Below, in pieces: positions 26,664 to 36,157 of a DNA stretch of 64,000 nucleotides. Position 1 is the first letter of the stretch. Every line of letters starts with the position of its first letter. A program made the translations under genes and the position numbers. This stretch comes from Elusimicrobiota bacterium (GTDB lineage: Bacteria; Elusimicrobiota; Elusimicrobia; UBA1565; UBA9628). The notes beneath the pieces are model-generated. The model saw only the letters and a program-made list of their open reading frames with translations, was not told the DNA's origin and did not search any database. Location: NCBI GenBank assembly GCA_003151975.1, contig PLZD01000054.1, positions 125,446-189,445 of the forward strand, written 5' to 3'.

Positions 26664-27391
26664 CCGAACTCGACATCGTCATACCGGTCTACAACGAAGG
26701 AGCGAATATCGCGGCCGTCCTCGACACGCTCAAGGCCAAGGTCAAAACGCCTTTCCGTTTGCTCGTCGTCTACGACCGCGACGACGACGACACCTTGCCC
26801 GTGCTCAAAGGCTGCAAAGCCCCCTTCGAGATCGTCCCGGTCAAGAACCGCGGCGCGGGCGCCTTCGAGGCCGTGATGACGGGCTTTGCCAAGAGCACGG
26901 CGGAGGCCGTGCTGCTGTTTCCCGCCGACGACGTGACGAATGCTGGCATGCTCGACACGCTCTTCGCAAAGATCAAGGACGGCTGCGACCTCGCGTGCGC
27001 CTCGCGCTTCATGCCGGGCGGCGCGATGATCGGCTGCCCTTGGCTCAAGGCGCTGCTCGTCCGCGGGTCGGCGTGGGCGCTGCACACCTTCGCAGGCGTG
27101 CCCACGCGCGATCCCAGCAACGGCTTTCGGATGTTCTCGCGGCGCGCGCTCAGAGACATCGTCATCGAGTCGACGCAGGGCTTTACCTACAGCATCGAGC
27201 TTCTCGTCAAATGCCAGCGCCTGGGCTGGAGGGTCGCGGAGGTCCCCGCCGTCTGGATCGAGCGGGGCAAGGGCCAAAGCCGCTTTCGCGTCATCAAATG
27301 GCTGCCGGCCTACTTGCGCTGGTTCTTCTACGCTTTCGCGACTTCTTGGCTCGGGCGCGGCCCGCAGACCGTGCGATTGAGGACGACATGA
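26660..27391 (+). CDS. GT2 glycosyltransferase
   Basis: This 243-residue GT-A protein has DIVIPVYNEGAN at the N-terminus and VYDRDDDDT. It has PADDVTNAG in the metal-binding position, where DxD would be expected. The C-terminal half, with RDPSNGFRMFSRRAL, resembles polyprenol-phosphate mannosyltransferases. It starts at GTG 26660 in a GTGA overlap with the methyltransferase. It probably transfers the sugar made by the upstream operon genes. Confidence 0.85.
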   Translation: MTELDIVIPVYNEGANIAAVLDTLKAKVKTPFRLLVVYDRDDDDTLPVLKGCKAPFEIVPVKNRGAGAFEAVMTGFAKSTAEAVLLFPADDVTNAGMLDTLFAKIKDGCDLACASRFMPGGAMIGCPWLKALLVRGSAWALHTFAGVPTRDPSNGFRMFSRRALRDIVIESTQGFTYSIELLVKCQRLGWRVAEVPAVWIERGKGQSRFRVIKWLPAYLRWFFYAFATSWLGRGPQTVRLRTT

Positions 27392-28125
27392 ACGAGCAGA
27401 ATAAAGGAAGCGAGAAGGAGTTCTTCGACCGCTTCGACGAGGAGGGCGGCTACGAGCGGTTTGACCAGCGCGGCTACGACCGGCTTCTTTCCGAGTTCGC
27501 GCGCCTCGTCGCTCCCCGCTCCGGCGAGCTCATCGTCGATCTCGGCTGCGGCAGCGGCGCGTTCACGGCGCAGCTGCAGCGCCGCTTCCCCGATTGCCGC
27601 ATGACGGGCCTCGACCTCTCGGAGGGCTGCGTCAAACGCGCCAAGGCCGAACACCCCGACATCGTGTTCAAGGTCGCCGACGCCGAGGCCACGGGCCTTT
27701 CGGCCGCGTCCGTCGACGCGGTGAGCTTTTCTGGAGTCCTGCACCACTTCCCCGATTTCTCGAAGGTCGCCGCCGAGGCCTTCCGATTGCTCAAGCCGGG
27801 CGGGCGTTTCTTCTCCTACGATCCGCACCATCTCAACCCCGCGTTCTGGCTCTACCGCGCCAAGTCCTCGCCGTTCTACTCGCCGATCGGCGTGACGACC
27901 AACGAGCGCCTGCTGACCAAGACCGAGGTCGTGCGCGTGTTCTCGGGCGCTGGTTTCTCAGCCGCCGCGAGGATTATTTCGGGCGTGACTTTCACTTATG
28001 TCGAAAGCGGCCGCGTGCGACCCTTGCTGGGTATTTACAACACGCTCGACCGCGCACTCGGCGCCACACCCTTGGCGTCGTGGCTCGGCGCCTGGGTCAT
28101 CGGCTCGGGCGTCAAGCCGGGCTAG
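27388..28125 (+). CDS. Class I SAM-dependent methyltransferase (Methyltransf_11-like)
   Basis: This 245-residue protein has a clear SAM motif VDLGCGSGAFTAQL, GLDLSEG, and the FSGVLHHFPDF and LKPGGRF segments of Methyltransf_11/25 proteins. I start at ATG 27388, an ATGA overlap with the GT2 gene. It ends the six-gene operon from 22301 and converges on the TPR gene with a three-base gap. Acceptor unknown; a glycan or lipid-linked intermediate is likely from context. Confidence 0.85.
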   Translation: MNEQNKGSEKEFFDRFDEEGGYERFDQRGYDRLLSEFARLVAPRSGELIVDLGCGSGAFTAQLQRRFPDCRMTGLDLSEGCVKRAKAEHPDIVFKVADAEATGLSAASVDAVSFSGVLHHFPDFSKVAAEAFRLLKPGGRFFSYDPHHLNPAFWLYRAKSSPFYSPIGVTTNERLLTKTEVVRVFSGAGFSAAARIISGVTFTYVESGRVRPLLGIYNTLDRALGATPLASWLGAWVIGSGVKPG

Positions 28126-28128
28126 CGA

Positions 28129-29289
28129 TTACTCGAGCTCTTCGCTCTGCGCCGGCAGCGGATTGTCGCCGACGCGGAAGGGCTTCTTGAGCAGAAATTT
28201 GGCGTAGCGCTGCGCGCCCCAGAACTGCGGCTCTTGCAGCGCCTCCTTGTATTCCTTGACGGCCTCGTCGCGCTTGCCCATGAGGTCGAGGCACTCGCCG
28301 ATGAAGAGCTTGGGCACGCCGCGGGCGCGGTTGCCCTCCGGGATCAGCTCGAGGGCGGCCTTCTCTTCGGCGATGGCGACTTCGTAATGGCCCGCGAGCT
28401 CTTCGCCGACGCCGAGGAAGTAGTGGCCGGCCGCCCGGTCGATCGGGCGGAAGTGCGGCGCGCCGTTCTCGGCCTTCTCAAGATAAGTCTTGGCGTCGCG
28501 CCGGAGCGCTTCCGTGTCGCGCGCGCGCAAACGATCGATGAGGCGCATGAAGTCGATCAGCGGGCTGTCGGCATAGCGTGCGTGCAGCTCGTCGAGGATG
28601 GCCTTGGCTTCGTCGGGCTTTTTCTCGAAAGTCCAATCGATGCCGACGATCAAGAGGCGGGCCGCGTCGGCGCTGAAGTGGCCGTGCGTGGCGCGGGCAA
28701 GCTCGGCGAGTCCCTTGTCCTTGTCGCCCTTGGCGAACATAAAGTGACGGACGAAGTGCGATAGGCGCGAGGCGTAGTAATCGAAGGCGCCCAGGCCCAG
28801 ATACGCGTCGTCGAGCTTGGGATCGAGCTCGAGCGCGCGCTCCTCGGCCTTGTAGGAACGGCGGCCGTCCATGTAGGCGTGAAGCCAGCGCTTGCGCGCC
28901 GCCTCGAGGCGCCCGCGCAGGCCGTAGGCCGCCCCGAGGCAGACGTAAGCCTCGGGGTCCGTTTTTTTGGCCACGACGCGCTCGGCGTCGGCGATGGCGT
29001 CCTTGACCGCGACGAGAAAGCGCTCTTCCTCGGGGCTTCCCGCCGGCCCGAATTCGTTCTCCATGCGCCACCAGGTCGCGATGGCGTAGCCCAACGAGAG
29101 CGGCGGATCGTGCGGCCGCTCCTCGAGGGCGTCGAGGAAGATCTTCTCGGCCCCGCCGTAATCGCAGCGATAGAGCGAGTCGAGACCGCGGTCGATGACT
29201 TTCTGGTCCGCGTCGGTGAGCGCCCGCGCGGGGACGGCGGGCCACAAGACCAGGGCCGTCAAAAGGCCGGCGGTCAAACGATTTCTCAT
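28129..29289 (-). CDS. Exported TPR-repeat protein
   Basis: This 386-residue protein has a signal peptide (about 1-23, ending PARA-LTDA) and then helical repeats across most of its length, consistent with degenerate TPR units; the last pair (about 300-360) is clearest, with a GKRDEAVKEYKEAL helix. It is predicted periplasmic. It is last in the co-directional run from pilM. A TAGAAT box only six bases before the ATG suggests it may also have its own promoter. No enzymatic motif is seen; TPR proteins usually scaffold complexes. Confidence 0.7.
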   Translation of the reverse strand: MRNRLTAGLLTALVLWPAVPARALTDADQKVIDRGLDSLYRCDYGGAEKIFLDALEERPHDPPLSLGYAIATWWRMENEFGPAGSPEEERFLVAVKDAIADAERVVAKKTDPEAYVCLGAAYGLRGRLEAARKRWLHAYMDGRRSYKAEERALELDPKLDDAYLGLGAFDYYASRLSHFVRHFMFAKGDKDKGLAELARATHGHFSADAARLLIVGIDWTFEKKPDEAKAILDELHARYADSPLIDFMRLIDRLRARDTEALRRDAKTYLEKAENGAPHFRPIDRAAGHYFLGVGEELAGHYEVAIAEEKAALELIPEGNRARGVPKLFIGECLDLMGKRDEAVKEYKEALQEPQFWGAQRYAKFLLKKPFRVGDNPLPAQSEELE

Positions 29290-29295
29290 GAAATG

Positions 29296-29301
29296 ATTCT
29301 A
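29296..29301 (-). promoter_or_regulatory. Possible -10 box of the TPR gene, leaderless geometry
   Basis: On the minus strand TAGAAT (5 of 6) ends six bases before the ATG at 29289. No convincing -35 box is seen. Confidence 0.4.
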
Positions 29302-29307
29302 GAAAAT

Positions 29308-31068
29308 TTAGCGGAAAGCGTAGAGCTTGACTTTCGCGTTCATGTAGACCAACGAGCCGCCCAGGGCCTCGGGCGTCTTGGTGAGGTAGGCCTCGTCTTC
29401 GCGGCCGACCCAGAGATAGTACGGCTTGGGCTGGGGCTTGATGATCCGGCAGATCTCGATGATCCGAAGCTTTCCCGCGGAGATCTCTTCGTCGGAGCCG
29501 CCCCAAGCCTGGCCCGGCGTAAACCACAACGCCGGCTCGATGCTTTCCAAATCAACGCGGGAAAGCAGCCGGCGTTCTCGCTTGAGGCGCCCCAGAAGCG
29601 CGCGCTTGGAATCATGCGGCAGCCAGCGATCGCGCAGGAACGTGCCGGGATCTGCATCCAAGGTCTTGAGCAAGCCCGCGACGCGCCGGTAATACACTTC
29701 ACGCGTGAACGGGGAGGCGTGCTCGGCGTCCGGCGGCGCGATCTGGACCTTGGCGGCCGTCAATAGTGGGATCGTCTCGTTGGCCTGAGCCGACAAGGAC
29801 ATCACGAGGCCGTCTTTCTCGACGTGCCCGTCGATCCATCTCAGGGCCTCCTCAACGGGTTGGGGAAGACCCATGAGCCGGAAACTCATCCGGGCCTCAT
29901 GCGTCTGCCGGCAAACGCCGAGCAGTACGATCGCGAGGCTGACCGACAGCGACAAGCGGCGATCCCACCAATTCTGGCGCGCCAGCGTCTGGCAGGTCCA
30001 GAGCAGCAGCGCCATGCCGCCCACGATGGCGCCCGCTTCCAGAAACCGTCCGGCCCCGAGCTCGACATCGACGGCGCTCTGAGCTGCCGCGCACGCGCAG
30101 ACCGCAATGCCGGCCGACGCGAGCACGAGCCACGCCGCGCGCCGCGCGGAAAGCCCCGCGGGCTCGCGCCGGAAAAGCCCCAGGCACAGCGCGGCCAAGA
30201 CCAAGGATGCCGCCGCTCCCCAAAGAACGCGCAGCGAGCCCTCGATTGTTTTGAGTCCCAAGCTCTCGCGCGCTGTTTGAGGATCAAGCACTGCAGTCAT
30301 GAGCCAAGCGTATAGCGCACCGGCCGCAAGCCCCCCTCCCAGCATCCACAGAACGCCGCGCCGCGAATTCAAAGATGCTCCCGTCGACCAAAGCAAGGCC
30401 GTCAGCGCGGTCAGCATGACGAGCAGAAAGACTCCCGCGTGGACGAAGACCAGGATCATGACGGCGCAGCCGACGCCCAAAGCGAAAGGTGCTGCCGCTT
30501 CGTCCTTGCCCCGGCCGAGGACACGCCAGAGCCCCAACCCGATCAACGCGAGCAAGAATAGCCCGAGTTGATCGCACAGCGAGACGCGCGCCGTCGGGGA
30601 AAAAAGCGCTCCGAGAAACGCCAAAGGCATCGCGACGTCCTCGCGTCCGCTCCACCACGAGAGCGTCGTCCAATAAAAGAGGAACCACAGGGCCCCCAGC
30701 ACGGCGGAAAGCGTAATCCAGGCAAGGTCGAGCCGCCCGCCGCACGCCCAGGCCCAACCGGCAAGAATATACATGCCGAGACTGCGGTGCAGCCACGAGC
30801 GCAGGGAACGCTCTTCGCGCGCGTACGGGTTGTAAGGCCTGCCGTGGAGCAGGATTTGCTTGACGCGCGCCGCGTCGAACGCGTCCTCGCGCTGGCGCGC
30901 GCCGACGAGCTCCGGAATGAGGACCGAGAACCGGCCGTTCATGGGCTCCGCGGCCCACGCCTGCGGCAATTCCCGCGCCAGATGCCGGCGCAAGAGCGCG
31001 ACGGCGACCGGCGAGACGAGGAAAATCGCGAACACGCCGGCGGCCGCGGCAAGCGCCAAGCGCTTCAC
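29308..31068 (-). CDS. Multi-pass membrane protein, GT-C-like
   Basis: This 586-residue protein has an N-terminal hydrophobic helix, then a first loop (about 25-95), about ten further hydrophobic helices to about residue 400, and a soluble C-terminal domain of about 170 residues. This layout resembles GT-C glycosyltransferases, but I do not see a diagnostic motif. I choose GTG 31068 because AGGAGG lies eight bases before it; the in-frame ATG at 31095 is less well placed. It follows a GT4 gene in the long pilM-led run. Confidence 0.6.
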   Translation of the reverse strand: MKRLALAAAAGVFAIFLVSPVAVALLRRHLARELPQAWAAEPMNGRFSVLIPELVGARQREDAFDAARVKQILLHGRPYNPYAREERSLRSWLHRSLGMYILAGWAWACGGRLDLAWITLSAVLGALWFLFYWTTLSWWSGREDVAMPLAFLGALFSPTARVSLCDQLGLFLLALIGLGLWRVLGRGKDEAAAPFALGVGCAVMILVFVHAGVFLLVMLTALTALLWSTGASLNSRRGVLWMLGGGLAAGALYAWLMTAVLDPQTARESLGLKTIEGSLRVLWGAAASLVLAALCLGLFRREPAGLSARRAAWLVLASAGIAVCACAAAQSAVDVELGAGRFLEAGAIVGGMALLLWTCQTLARQNWWDRRLSLSVSLAIVLLGVCRQTHEARMSFRLMGLPQPVEEALRWIDGHVEKDGLVMSLSAQANETIPLLTAAKVQIAPPDAEHASPFTREVYYRRVAGLLKTLDADPGTFLRDRWLPHDSKRALLGRLKRERRLLSRVDLESIEPALWFTPGQAWGGSDEEISAGKLRIIEICRIIKPQPKPYYLWVGREDEAYLTKTPEALGGSLVYMNAKVKLYAFR

Positions 31069-31111
31069 GGCGACAACCTCCTGGATTTTCCCCATACCGC
31101 GATCAAGATGG

Positions 31112-32287
31112 TCATAGGCCGTAGCGGTACAAGTTCTCCCAAGCCGCCGCGACTTTGTCCATCGCGTAGCGTTCCACCGCGGTCTTGCGCGACGCGATTC
31201 CGAGCCGCGCGCTGAGCGTTGGATTCTCGAAGAATTTGCGCGCCTGGCGCTTAATGTCCTCGTCGTCGTTGGGATCGAACAGAAAACCGTTTTGGGACTC
31301 GGTCACGGCTTCCGCCGTGCCGCCCACGCGCGAGCCAAGGACGCCCAAGCCGCTGGCCATCGCCTCGAGCAGCGCGTTGGAGAGCCCCTCGGAAATCGAG
31401 GGCAGGACGAACACGTCGGCCGCGCCGTAAACGCGCGCGACATCCTGCACCGCGGCGTGCAGGAAGACGCGATCTGAGGCCCTCAGCCGCGTCACGGCCT
31501 CCTTGAGAACGGCCCATTCGACCCCGTCACCCACGAAAGCGAGAAAGGCCTTGGCGTCCATCTTCTTGGCCACATCGAGCCAATCCTCGAGAAAGCGCGG
31601 CAGCTGCTTTTCGGGCGAAAGCCGTCCGGCGTAGACAAAGCCGAGGCCCGCCGAAGGCCAGCCGAGCGCTGCGCGCAGTTCAAGCTTGCGCGCGGCGTCG
31701 ACCGGCTGGTAGGCCCGCGTGTCGACCCCGTTGGGCAGGACATGCACTGGAACCGTTCCCAAATATTGGCGCGACTCTTCCGCCAGCTCGCGCGCGACCG
31801 CGACGAATTGCGGCCGCAAACGCCGCAGGGCCAGCAGCTTGAGCCGACCCGAGAGGCTTTTCGACGAGGCGGCGAGCTCCCCGATGCCTTTCCCTCCTCC
31901 CAGTTTGATGAAGACCCGCTTGCCCAGCAGGCGGCCGGCCAAGGCCGCCGCCGTCGCCGGAGAGCCGGCCAGGTGGACGTGGATGACGCCGTACGATCCG
32001 GACCGCGTGACAAGATACGACCACAGCGAGAGCAGGAAACTCGTCGCGTTGAGCAGGCCCGACCCCGCGCACCAAAGGCGCTCGATGGCGATGCCCCGGA
32101 CCTGCTCGAAGGCGGCAAGGCCCGGCAGCCGGCGCGTGGCCACGCGCACCTGTACGCCGCGCGCGGCCAGCGCCGCCGAAAGCTCGAGGGCCTGCTTCTC
32201 GGCCCCGCCCAGCGTGGGGTAGAAGCCGGAACTCACCATGAGCACAGACGGAACCGGCGCATTGCGTCCCGACTGGGCCTCAGCCAT
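31112..32287 (-). CDS. GT4 family glycosyltransferase
   Basis: This 391-residue GT-B protein has SSGFYPTLGGAEKQALELS at the N-terminus, typical of GT4 acceptor domains, then VYAGRLSPEKQL for donor binding and LPSISEGLSNALLEAMASG with the EGxxNxxLE active-site motif. It adds a sugar from a nucleotide donor to a lipid-linked glycan at the cytoplasmic face. It overlaps the methyltransferase gene by eight bases. Confidence 0.9.
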   Translation of the reverse strand: MAEAQSGRNAPVPSVLMVSSGFYPTLGGAEKQALELSAALAARGVQVRVATRRLPGLAAFEQVRGIAIERLWCAGSGLLNATSFLLSLWSYLVTRSGSYGVIHVHLAGSPATAAALAGRLLGKRVFIKLGGGKGIGELAASSKSLSGRLKLLALRRLRPQFVAVARELAEESRQYLGTVPVHVLPNGVDTRAYQPVDAARKLELRAALGWPSAGLGFVYAGRLSPEKQLPRFLEDWLDVAKKMDAKAFLAFVGDGVEWAVLKEAVTRLRASDRVFLHAAVQDVARVYGAADVFVLPSISEGLSNALLEAMASGLGVLGSRVGGTAEAVTESQNGFLFDPNDDEDIKRQARKFFENPTLSARLGIASRKTAVERYAMDKVAAAWENLYRYGL

Positions 32288-33302
32288 CGCGCCGGCCTAG
32301 AATCCCGGGCTTGGGGACGAGGCCGTGGGGCAGGACCTTGAGGCCCGAGAACCCCGCGGCCTCAAACCACCCGCGGAGCTCTTCCTTAGTATGGTGATAT
32401 TGGAATGGAGGCGAGATCCAATCGAAGTTCTCGATGACGCGCACCTTGAAATCCGGATGGACCGAAAAAGTCAGGTACTTGATGAAAGGCAGCGCGCCCA
32501 AAAACGCCAAGGCCCAGCTGATCACGTAGGATAGCCGCATGGGCAGGCGCGTCGTGAACAAGCGGATACAGTCGCTGATGAAGTGGCGCGCGCCGACGAT
32601 GACCCAGGCCGCGCGCCGGTGGCTCGCGGTCCAGCCGCCCTCGATGCGCAGCGGATTGGTCGCGAAATCCGCAAAGCGCCCGGCTTTGCCGTAAAGCCAC
32701 ACGCTCAAGGATCCTCCGGGCTTGACCAAGGCCGAGACGGCCGTAAACGCGGCGTGCGTGTCCGAGGTATGGTGCAGCACGCCCTGGCTGTAGACGATGT
32801 CGAAGGCGCCGGCCTTGAGCGGGGGCTTGAGTAGGTCTCCCTGAACGACGTGCAGCTTGGGATAGTCCTTGGCCACCGCCGCCACGCGCGAGAGGCTCTC
32901 CGAAAGGTCGAGCGCCACCACTTCCGCTCCCAGCGACATGGCCACGACGGAATACCGTCCCATGCCGCAGCCGGCGTCCAAGACGAGCTTGCCTTTAAAT
33001 CCCGCGGCTGGCAGCTGGGTCTCTTCGAGGAAGACGCGCTCGTCCTCGGGCAAGGACCCCGGATAGCGCGCCCACTCGAAAGCGAAGCTGTCGCGCGTCT
33101 TGATGACCCTGCGGTCCCGCTGCTCCAAGACCAGGCGCGGCACGCCCTCTCTGATTGGATACTCGCTCTTACACGCGACGCATTGCAGGGCGCCCTCCTG
33201 GATGTCATGCGACTCCACGCGCGGAAACTCGCCGAGCCGCGACATCTTGAGGTCCGCGCCGCAGCACGGGGAAGCCAGGTGCGGCACCAGCGTCGTCTTC
33301 AC
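32280..33302 (-). CDS. Class I SAM-dependent methyltransferase with N-terminal Trm112-like zinc ribbon
   Basis: This 340-residue protein begins with a Cys-Cys pair and a CVAC pair about 30 residues later, with YPIREGVPRL between the ribbon and core as in Trm112-like domains. The SAM motif LDAGCGMGRYSV, ALDLSES and QGVLHHTSDT follow. I start at GTG 33302, a GTGA overlap with the upstream membrane protein gene. It is the fourth zinc-ribbon methyltransferase in the window. A glycan substrate is inferred from context. Confidence 0.8.
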   Translation of the reverse strand: MKTTLVPHLASPCCGADLKMSRLGEFPRVESHDIQEGALQCVACKSEYPIREGVPRLVLEQRDRRVIKTRDSFAFEWARYPGSLPEDERVFLEETQLPAAGFKGKLVLDAGCGMGRYSVVAMSLGAEVVALDLSESLSRVAAVAKDYPKLHVVQGDLLKPPLKAGAFDIVYSQGVLHHTSDTHAAFTAVSALVKPGGSLSVWLYGKAGRFADFATNPLRIEGGWTASHRRAAWVIVGARHFISDCIRLFTTRLPMRLSYVISWALAFLGALPFIKYLTFSVHPDFKVRVIENFDWISPPFQYHHTKEELRGWFEAAGFSGLKVLPHGLVPKPGILGRRDG

Positions 33303-34297
33303 CGGCTTTTCTCCCGCTCGAGCGCGGCCTTGAGCTCTCCCAGGGAGAGTCCGACCTGCCAAAGGAAGACCAGTCCCATCAAGGTCACGACGATGTAGCC
33401 GACCATGTGGTTGAAGAGCGCGTAGCCCAACGCCTGCTGCGAGGTCGCGCCCAGCTTGGTCACCAAGGTCTGCACGACGAGCTCAAACGAGCCGAAGCCT
33501 CCGGGCGCTGTCGGTATCGCGGCGGCGGCACCCGCCCACGAGAGGATCAAGATGCTGCGCGGATAATCGATGAAGGCCGAGAGATTCAGGGCGCGCGCGC
33601 CGGCCCAATAGGCCCAGCCGTCGACGCTCCAGAGCATGAGGCTCAAAACCGCGGCTTGGGAGGCGGCCTGCGGCCGGCGCAGCACGGAGGCGCCGGCGGC
33701 CAGCTGCGACACGAGGCGATGGACCGTGGGCCAGCCGCGCAAGGTCTTCTCCCAGCGATGCCCAGACTCAAGTCTTTCTTCCGCGAAAGCCAGAGCGGCG
33801 AGCACCGCGAGGCATCCTCCCAGCACGGCAAAGGCCGCGCGCAGGAAGCGCGCGTCGACAAATCCCGGGAGGCTCGAGCCCGCGACGCAAAAGAGCGTCA
33901 GCAGCGCGGTCACGTCGAGCGCGCGCTCGACGGCGACGCTCGCAAGCGCCGTGGCGACGGGGATGGACAGCTCGCGCGCGGCCAGGATCGCGCGCGCAAG
34001 TTCCCCGAGCCGCATGAAGAGCACGTTGTTCATGGCCAGCCCCACCGCCTCGAGACGGAACAGCAGAAACGCCGAGGCGTCTTTATTGGAGCGCGAAAGC
34101 AGCAGTTTCCAGCGCACCGACCGGATCACGAGATCGACGAGGCTGACCATCGCCATCGCCGCGATCCACCGCAGGCGCGCGCCTCGGAGCACCTCCCAGA
34201 GCTCGTTGAATTTGACGTTGCGCACCGCCAGCGCCAAAAGGCCGGCCGTGAGCGCCAAGCCGATGAGCGCCGAAGCGTAATCGCGCGCGCGTCTCAT
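33299..34297 (-). CDS. Lysylphosphatidylglycerol synthase transmembrane-region family protein
   Basis: This 332-residue, roughly eight-helix protein matches the LPG_synthase_TM/UPF0104 family: an early RWIAAMAMVSLVDLVIRSVRW segment, FMRLGELARA, a VERALDV motif, and a late IPTAPGGFGSFE loop. Members act as lipid flippases or as unassigned inner-membrane proteins in glycan loci. I start at ATG 34297 (ATGA overlap with the YfhO gene) and not the longer in-frame ATG at 34378. There is no attached aminoacyl-transferase domain. Confidence 0.8.
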   Translation of the reverse strand: MRRARDYASALIGLALTAGLLALAVRNVKFNELWEVLRGARLRWIAAMAMVSLVDLVIRSVRWKLLLSRSNKDASAFLLFRLEAVGLAMNNVLFMRLGELARAILAARELSIPVATALASVAVERALDVTALLTLFCVAGSSLPGFVDARFLRAAFAVLGGCLAVLAALAFAEERLESGHRWEKTLRGWPTVHRLVSQLAAGASVLRRPQAASQAAVLSLMLWSVDGWAYWAGARALNLSAFIDYPRSILILSWAGAAAAIPTAPGGFGSFELVVQTLVTKLGATSQQALGYALFNHMVGYIVVTLMGLVFLWQVGLSLGELKAALEREKSR

Positions 34298-36156
34298 GCC
34301 GCCAGCGCCTCCTGGACCGCGCCGGCCGCAAAGCCGAGCCACGCGCTCCACATTAGGGCGGTCAAGCCCGCCAGCCAAGGCCAGCCCGTCGGCGCGAAGT
34401 CCAACGAGAGTTCGAAGCGCGCTCCTTGTTTATCCTCGGGCAGCTTGAAGGATTGAAGCCAGCCGTCCCACGTCGCGTTGTGCGCATCAAAACCGTCGAG
34501 TCGCGCGGTCCAGCCCGGATAGGACGGAAGCGCCGCGATGAGAGCACGCGCGTCATCGGGGACGGTCCCTGAAATCCGCCAACGCTCGGGCCGCGGGATG
34601 TCGATCGTGAGCGCCCCTTTGAACGGCCGGCCGCCGCCGTCGAGAAAATACGCCAGCGGCAGGGCCTGAGGATTTTCCTTGAGCTCTCCCGAAGCGTCTA
34701 GAAAATAACGCACGCCGAGATGCTCCATCTCGGGCGAATCGAAGCGGCGCAGATAAGTCCTGCTGGCGTCGGCGGCGGCGCGGCCTTCGGAGCGCGCCGC
34801 GTATTCCGGATAGCCGCCGAGATAAAAGGCCTCGTAGCCGTTGACGTTCATCGCCCGGTAGAGCATCGTCTTGTTCGGGCTCGCCAAATCGGGATCGGTC
34901 ATGACTCGAAAATTTCGGCCTCCGATCGCTTCCGCCACGGAAGTTCTCGGCGCGAGATACGGCAGGCTGTTCTGCGCGGCAAGATAACTGCGGTCCCATG
35001 CGGCCAGCTCAAGCACGGCGGCCGCCGCCGCCAAAGCCAAGACCAAGGCCGAGGGACTCAACCGTTCCTCCATAGCCTTCCAGCCCGTGGCCGCGGCCGC
35101 GACGATTCCCCAGAGGCACAGAAACAAATAGCGCGCCGGCGTTCGAAGCCAGCCCAACGGCCCGTTGAGCAGCGCGACGTAGACGGGATTGTGCCCCCCC
35201 GCGGAGAGAAACAACCCCAACGCCACAAGTGCCGCCGCCTGTTTGCCGCGGCCGCGGAAAATTCCCCAGCACGCCAAACCCAGAGCCCAGATCCCGACAT
35301 AGAGCCCGGCGGTCTCAAAAAACACCGACGGGGGCCCCGCGTAAGTCGCGTCGAGAGGATTTCCCCACGCGTCGGGGTAGAGCCAATTGGCCAGCATGCG
35401 CCAATCCACCGAGTACGCCGTCGTGTAGGCCTGCGGCCAGCCGCTGCGCACCGAGTGGCCGAGAAATTCCTTGAGCGGCACCCATTGCGCGGCGGTGAGC
35501 AGCAAAGTCCCGGTTCCAGCGAGCGCCATGCGGCGCAATAGGGCCCACCGCGAGCGGTCCAGGAGCGCCCACGCCGTCATGCCCAGCGCGTTGACGACCA
35601 TAAACTGAGGGTGCCCCGAAAGAAATTGCAGCGACCACGCCGCGGCCAGCAGCGCGGGGCCGCCGCAAAGCCACGCGAGCCACACCCACGGCGCCCAGGC
35701 AAGGGACGCCAGCAAGGTCGGTATACCCTCCTGGACGCGGTAGACCAGAAAAGGAGACAAGCCGTAGACCGCGGCCAAGAAGAACGCGCCGAGGCTTCCC
35801 ATACGCTGGCGGCGCGCGAGCAGCATCCAGCCGCACGCCGCCCACGCCAGATGAAAGGCGAAATTCCACGACAGCGCCAAGACCGTCGGAAAAATATAAC
35901 CCGCCACCGAGAGCGGATAAAGCAGCGCCGCCTGGGGATTGGCGGAAAGGGGCAGGCCGCTGAAGATGTACGGATTCCAGAAGGGAAGGCGCCCGGCTTG
36001 CAAGGCGCTAGCGGTAAGATGCCGCATCGGCACGTGATAAGCGTACAGGTCGCCGAAATTGGACGGCGCCCACCCCGGCCGCAATCCCGCGGGCGCAAGC
36101 GCCGCGAGTATGAGCAAGCAGAGGATGCCGAGCAAAGTGAAATCTTGTCGCCGCAC
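34294..36156 (-). CDS. YfhO family GT-C membrane protein (copy 1)
   Basis: This 620-residue protein has about 12 transmembrane helices. The first loop carries SNFGDLYAYHVPM, with the acidic residue expected in GT-C active sites, followed by LQAGRLPFWNPYIFSG, the hallmark of YfhO-type proteins. A soluble beta-rich C-terminal region is followed by one last helix. YfhO in Bacillus and Listeria glycosylates cell-wall polymers using undecaprenyl-phosphate sugars. A DPM1-like GT2 lies one base upstream, so donor and acceptor enzymes are adjacent. The acceptor here is unknown. Confidence 0.8.
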   Translation of the reverse strand: MRRQDFTLLGILCLLILAALAPAGLRPGWAPSNFGDLYAYHVPMRHLTASALQAGRLPFWNPYIFSGLPLSANPQAALLYPLSVAGYIFPTVLALSWNFAFHLAWAACGWMLLARRQRMGSLGAFFLAAVYGLSPFLVYRVQEGIPTLLASLAWAPWVWLAWLCGGPALLAAAWSLQFLSGHPQFMVVNALGMTAWALLDRSRWALLRRMALAGTGTLLLTAAQWVPLKEFLGHSVRSGWPQAYTTAYSVDWRMLANWLYPDAWGNPLDATYAGPPSVFFETAGLYVGIWALGLACWGIFRGRGKQAAALVALGLFLSAGGHNPVYVALLNGPLGWLRTPARYLFLCLWGIVAAAATGWKAMEERLSPSALVLALAAAAAVLELAAWDRSYLAAQNSLPYLAPRTSVAEAIGGRNFRVMTDPDLASPNKTMLYRAMNVNGYEAFYLGGYPEYAARSEGRAAADASRTYLRRFDSPEMEHLGVRYFLDASGELKENPQALPLAYFLDGGGRPFKGALTIDIPRPERWRISGTVPDDARALIAALPSYPGWTARLDGFDAHNATWDGWLQSFKLPEDKQGARFELSLDFAPTGWPWLAGLTALMWSAWLGFAAGAVQEALAA

Positions 36157-36157
36157 T

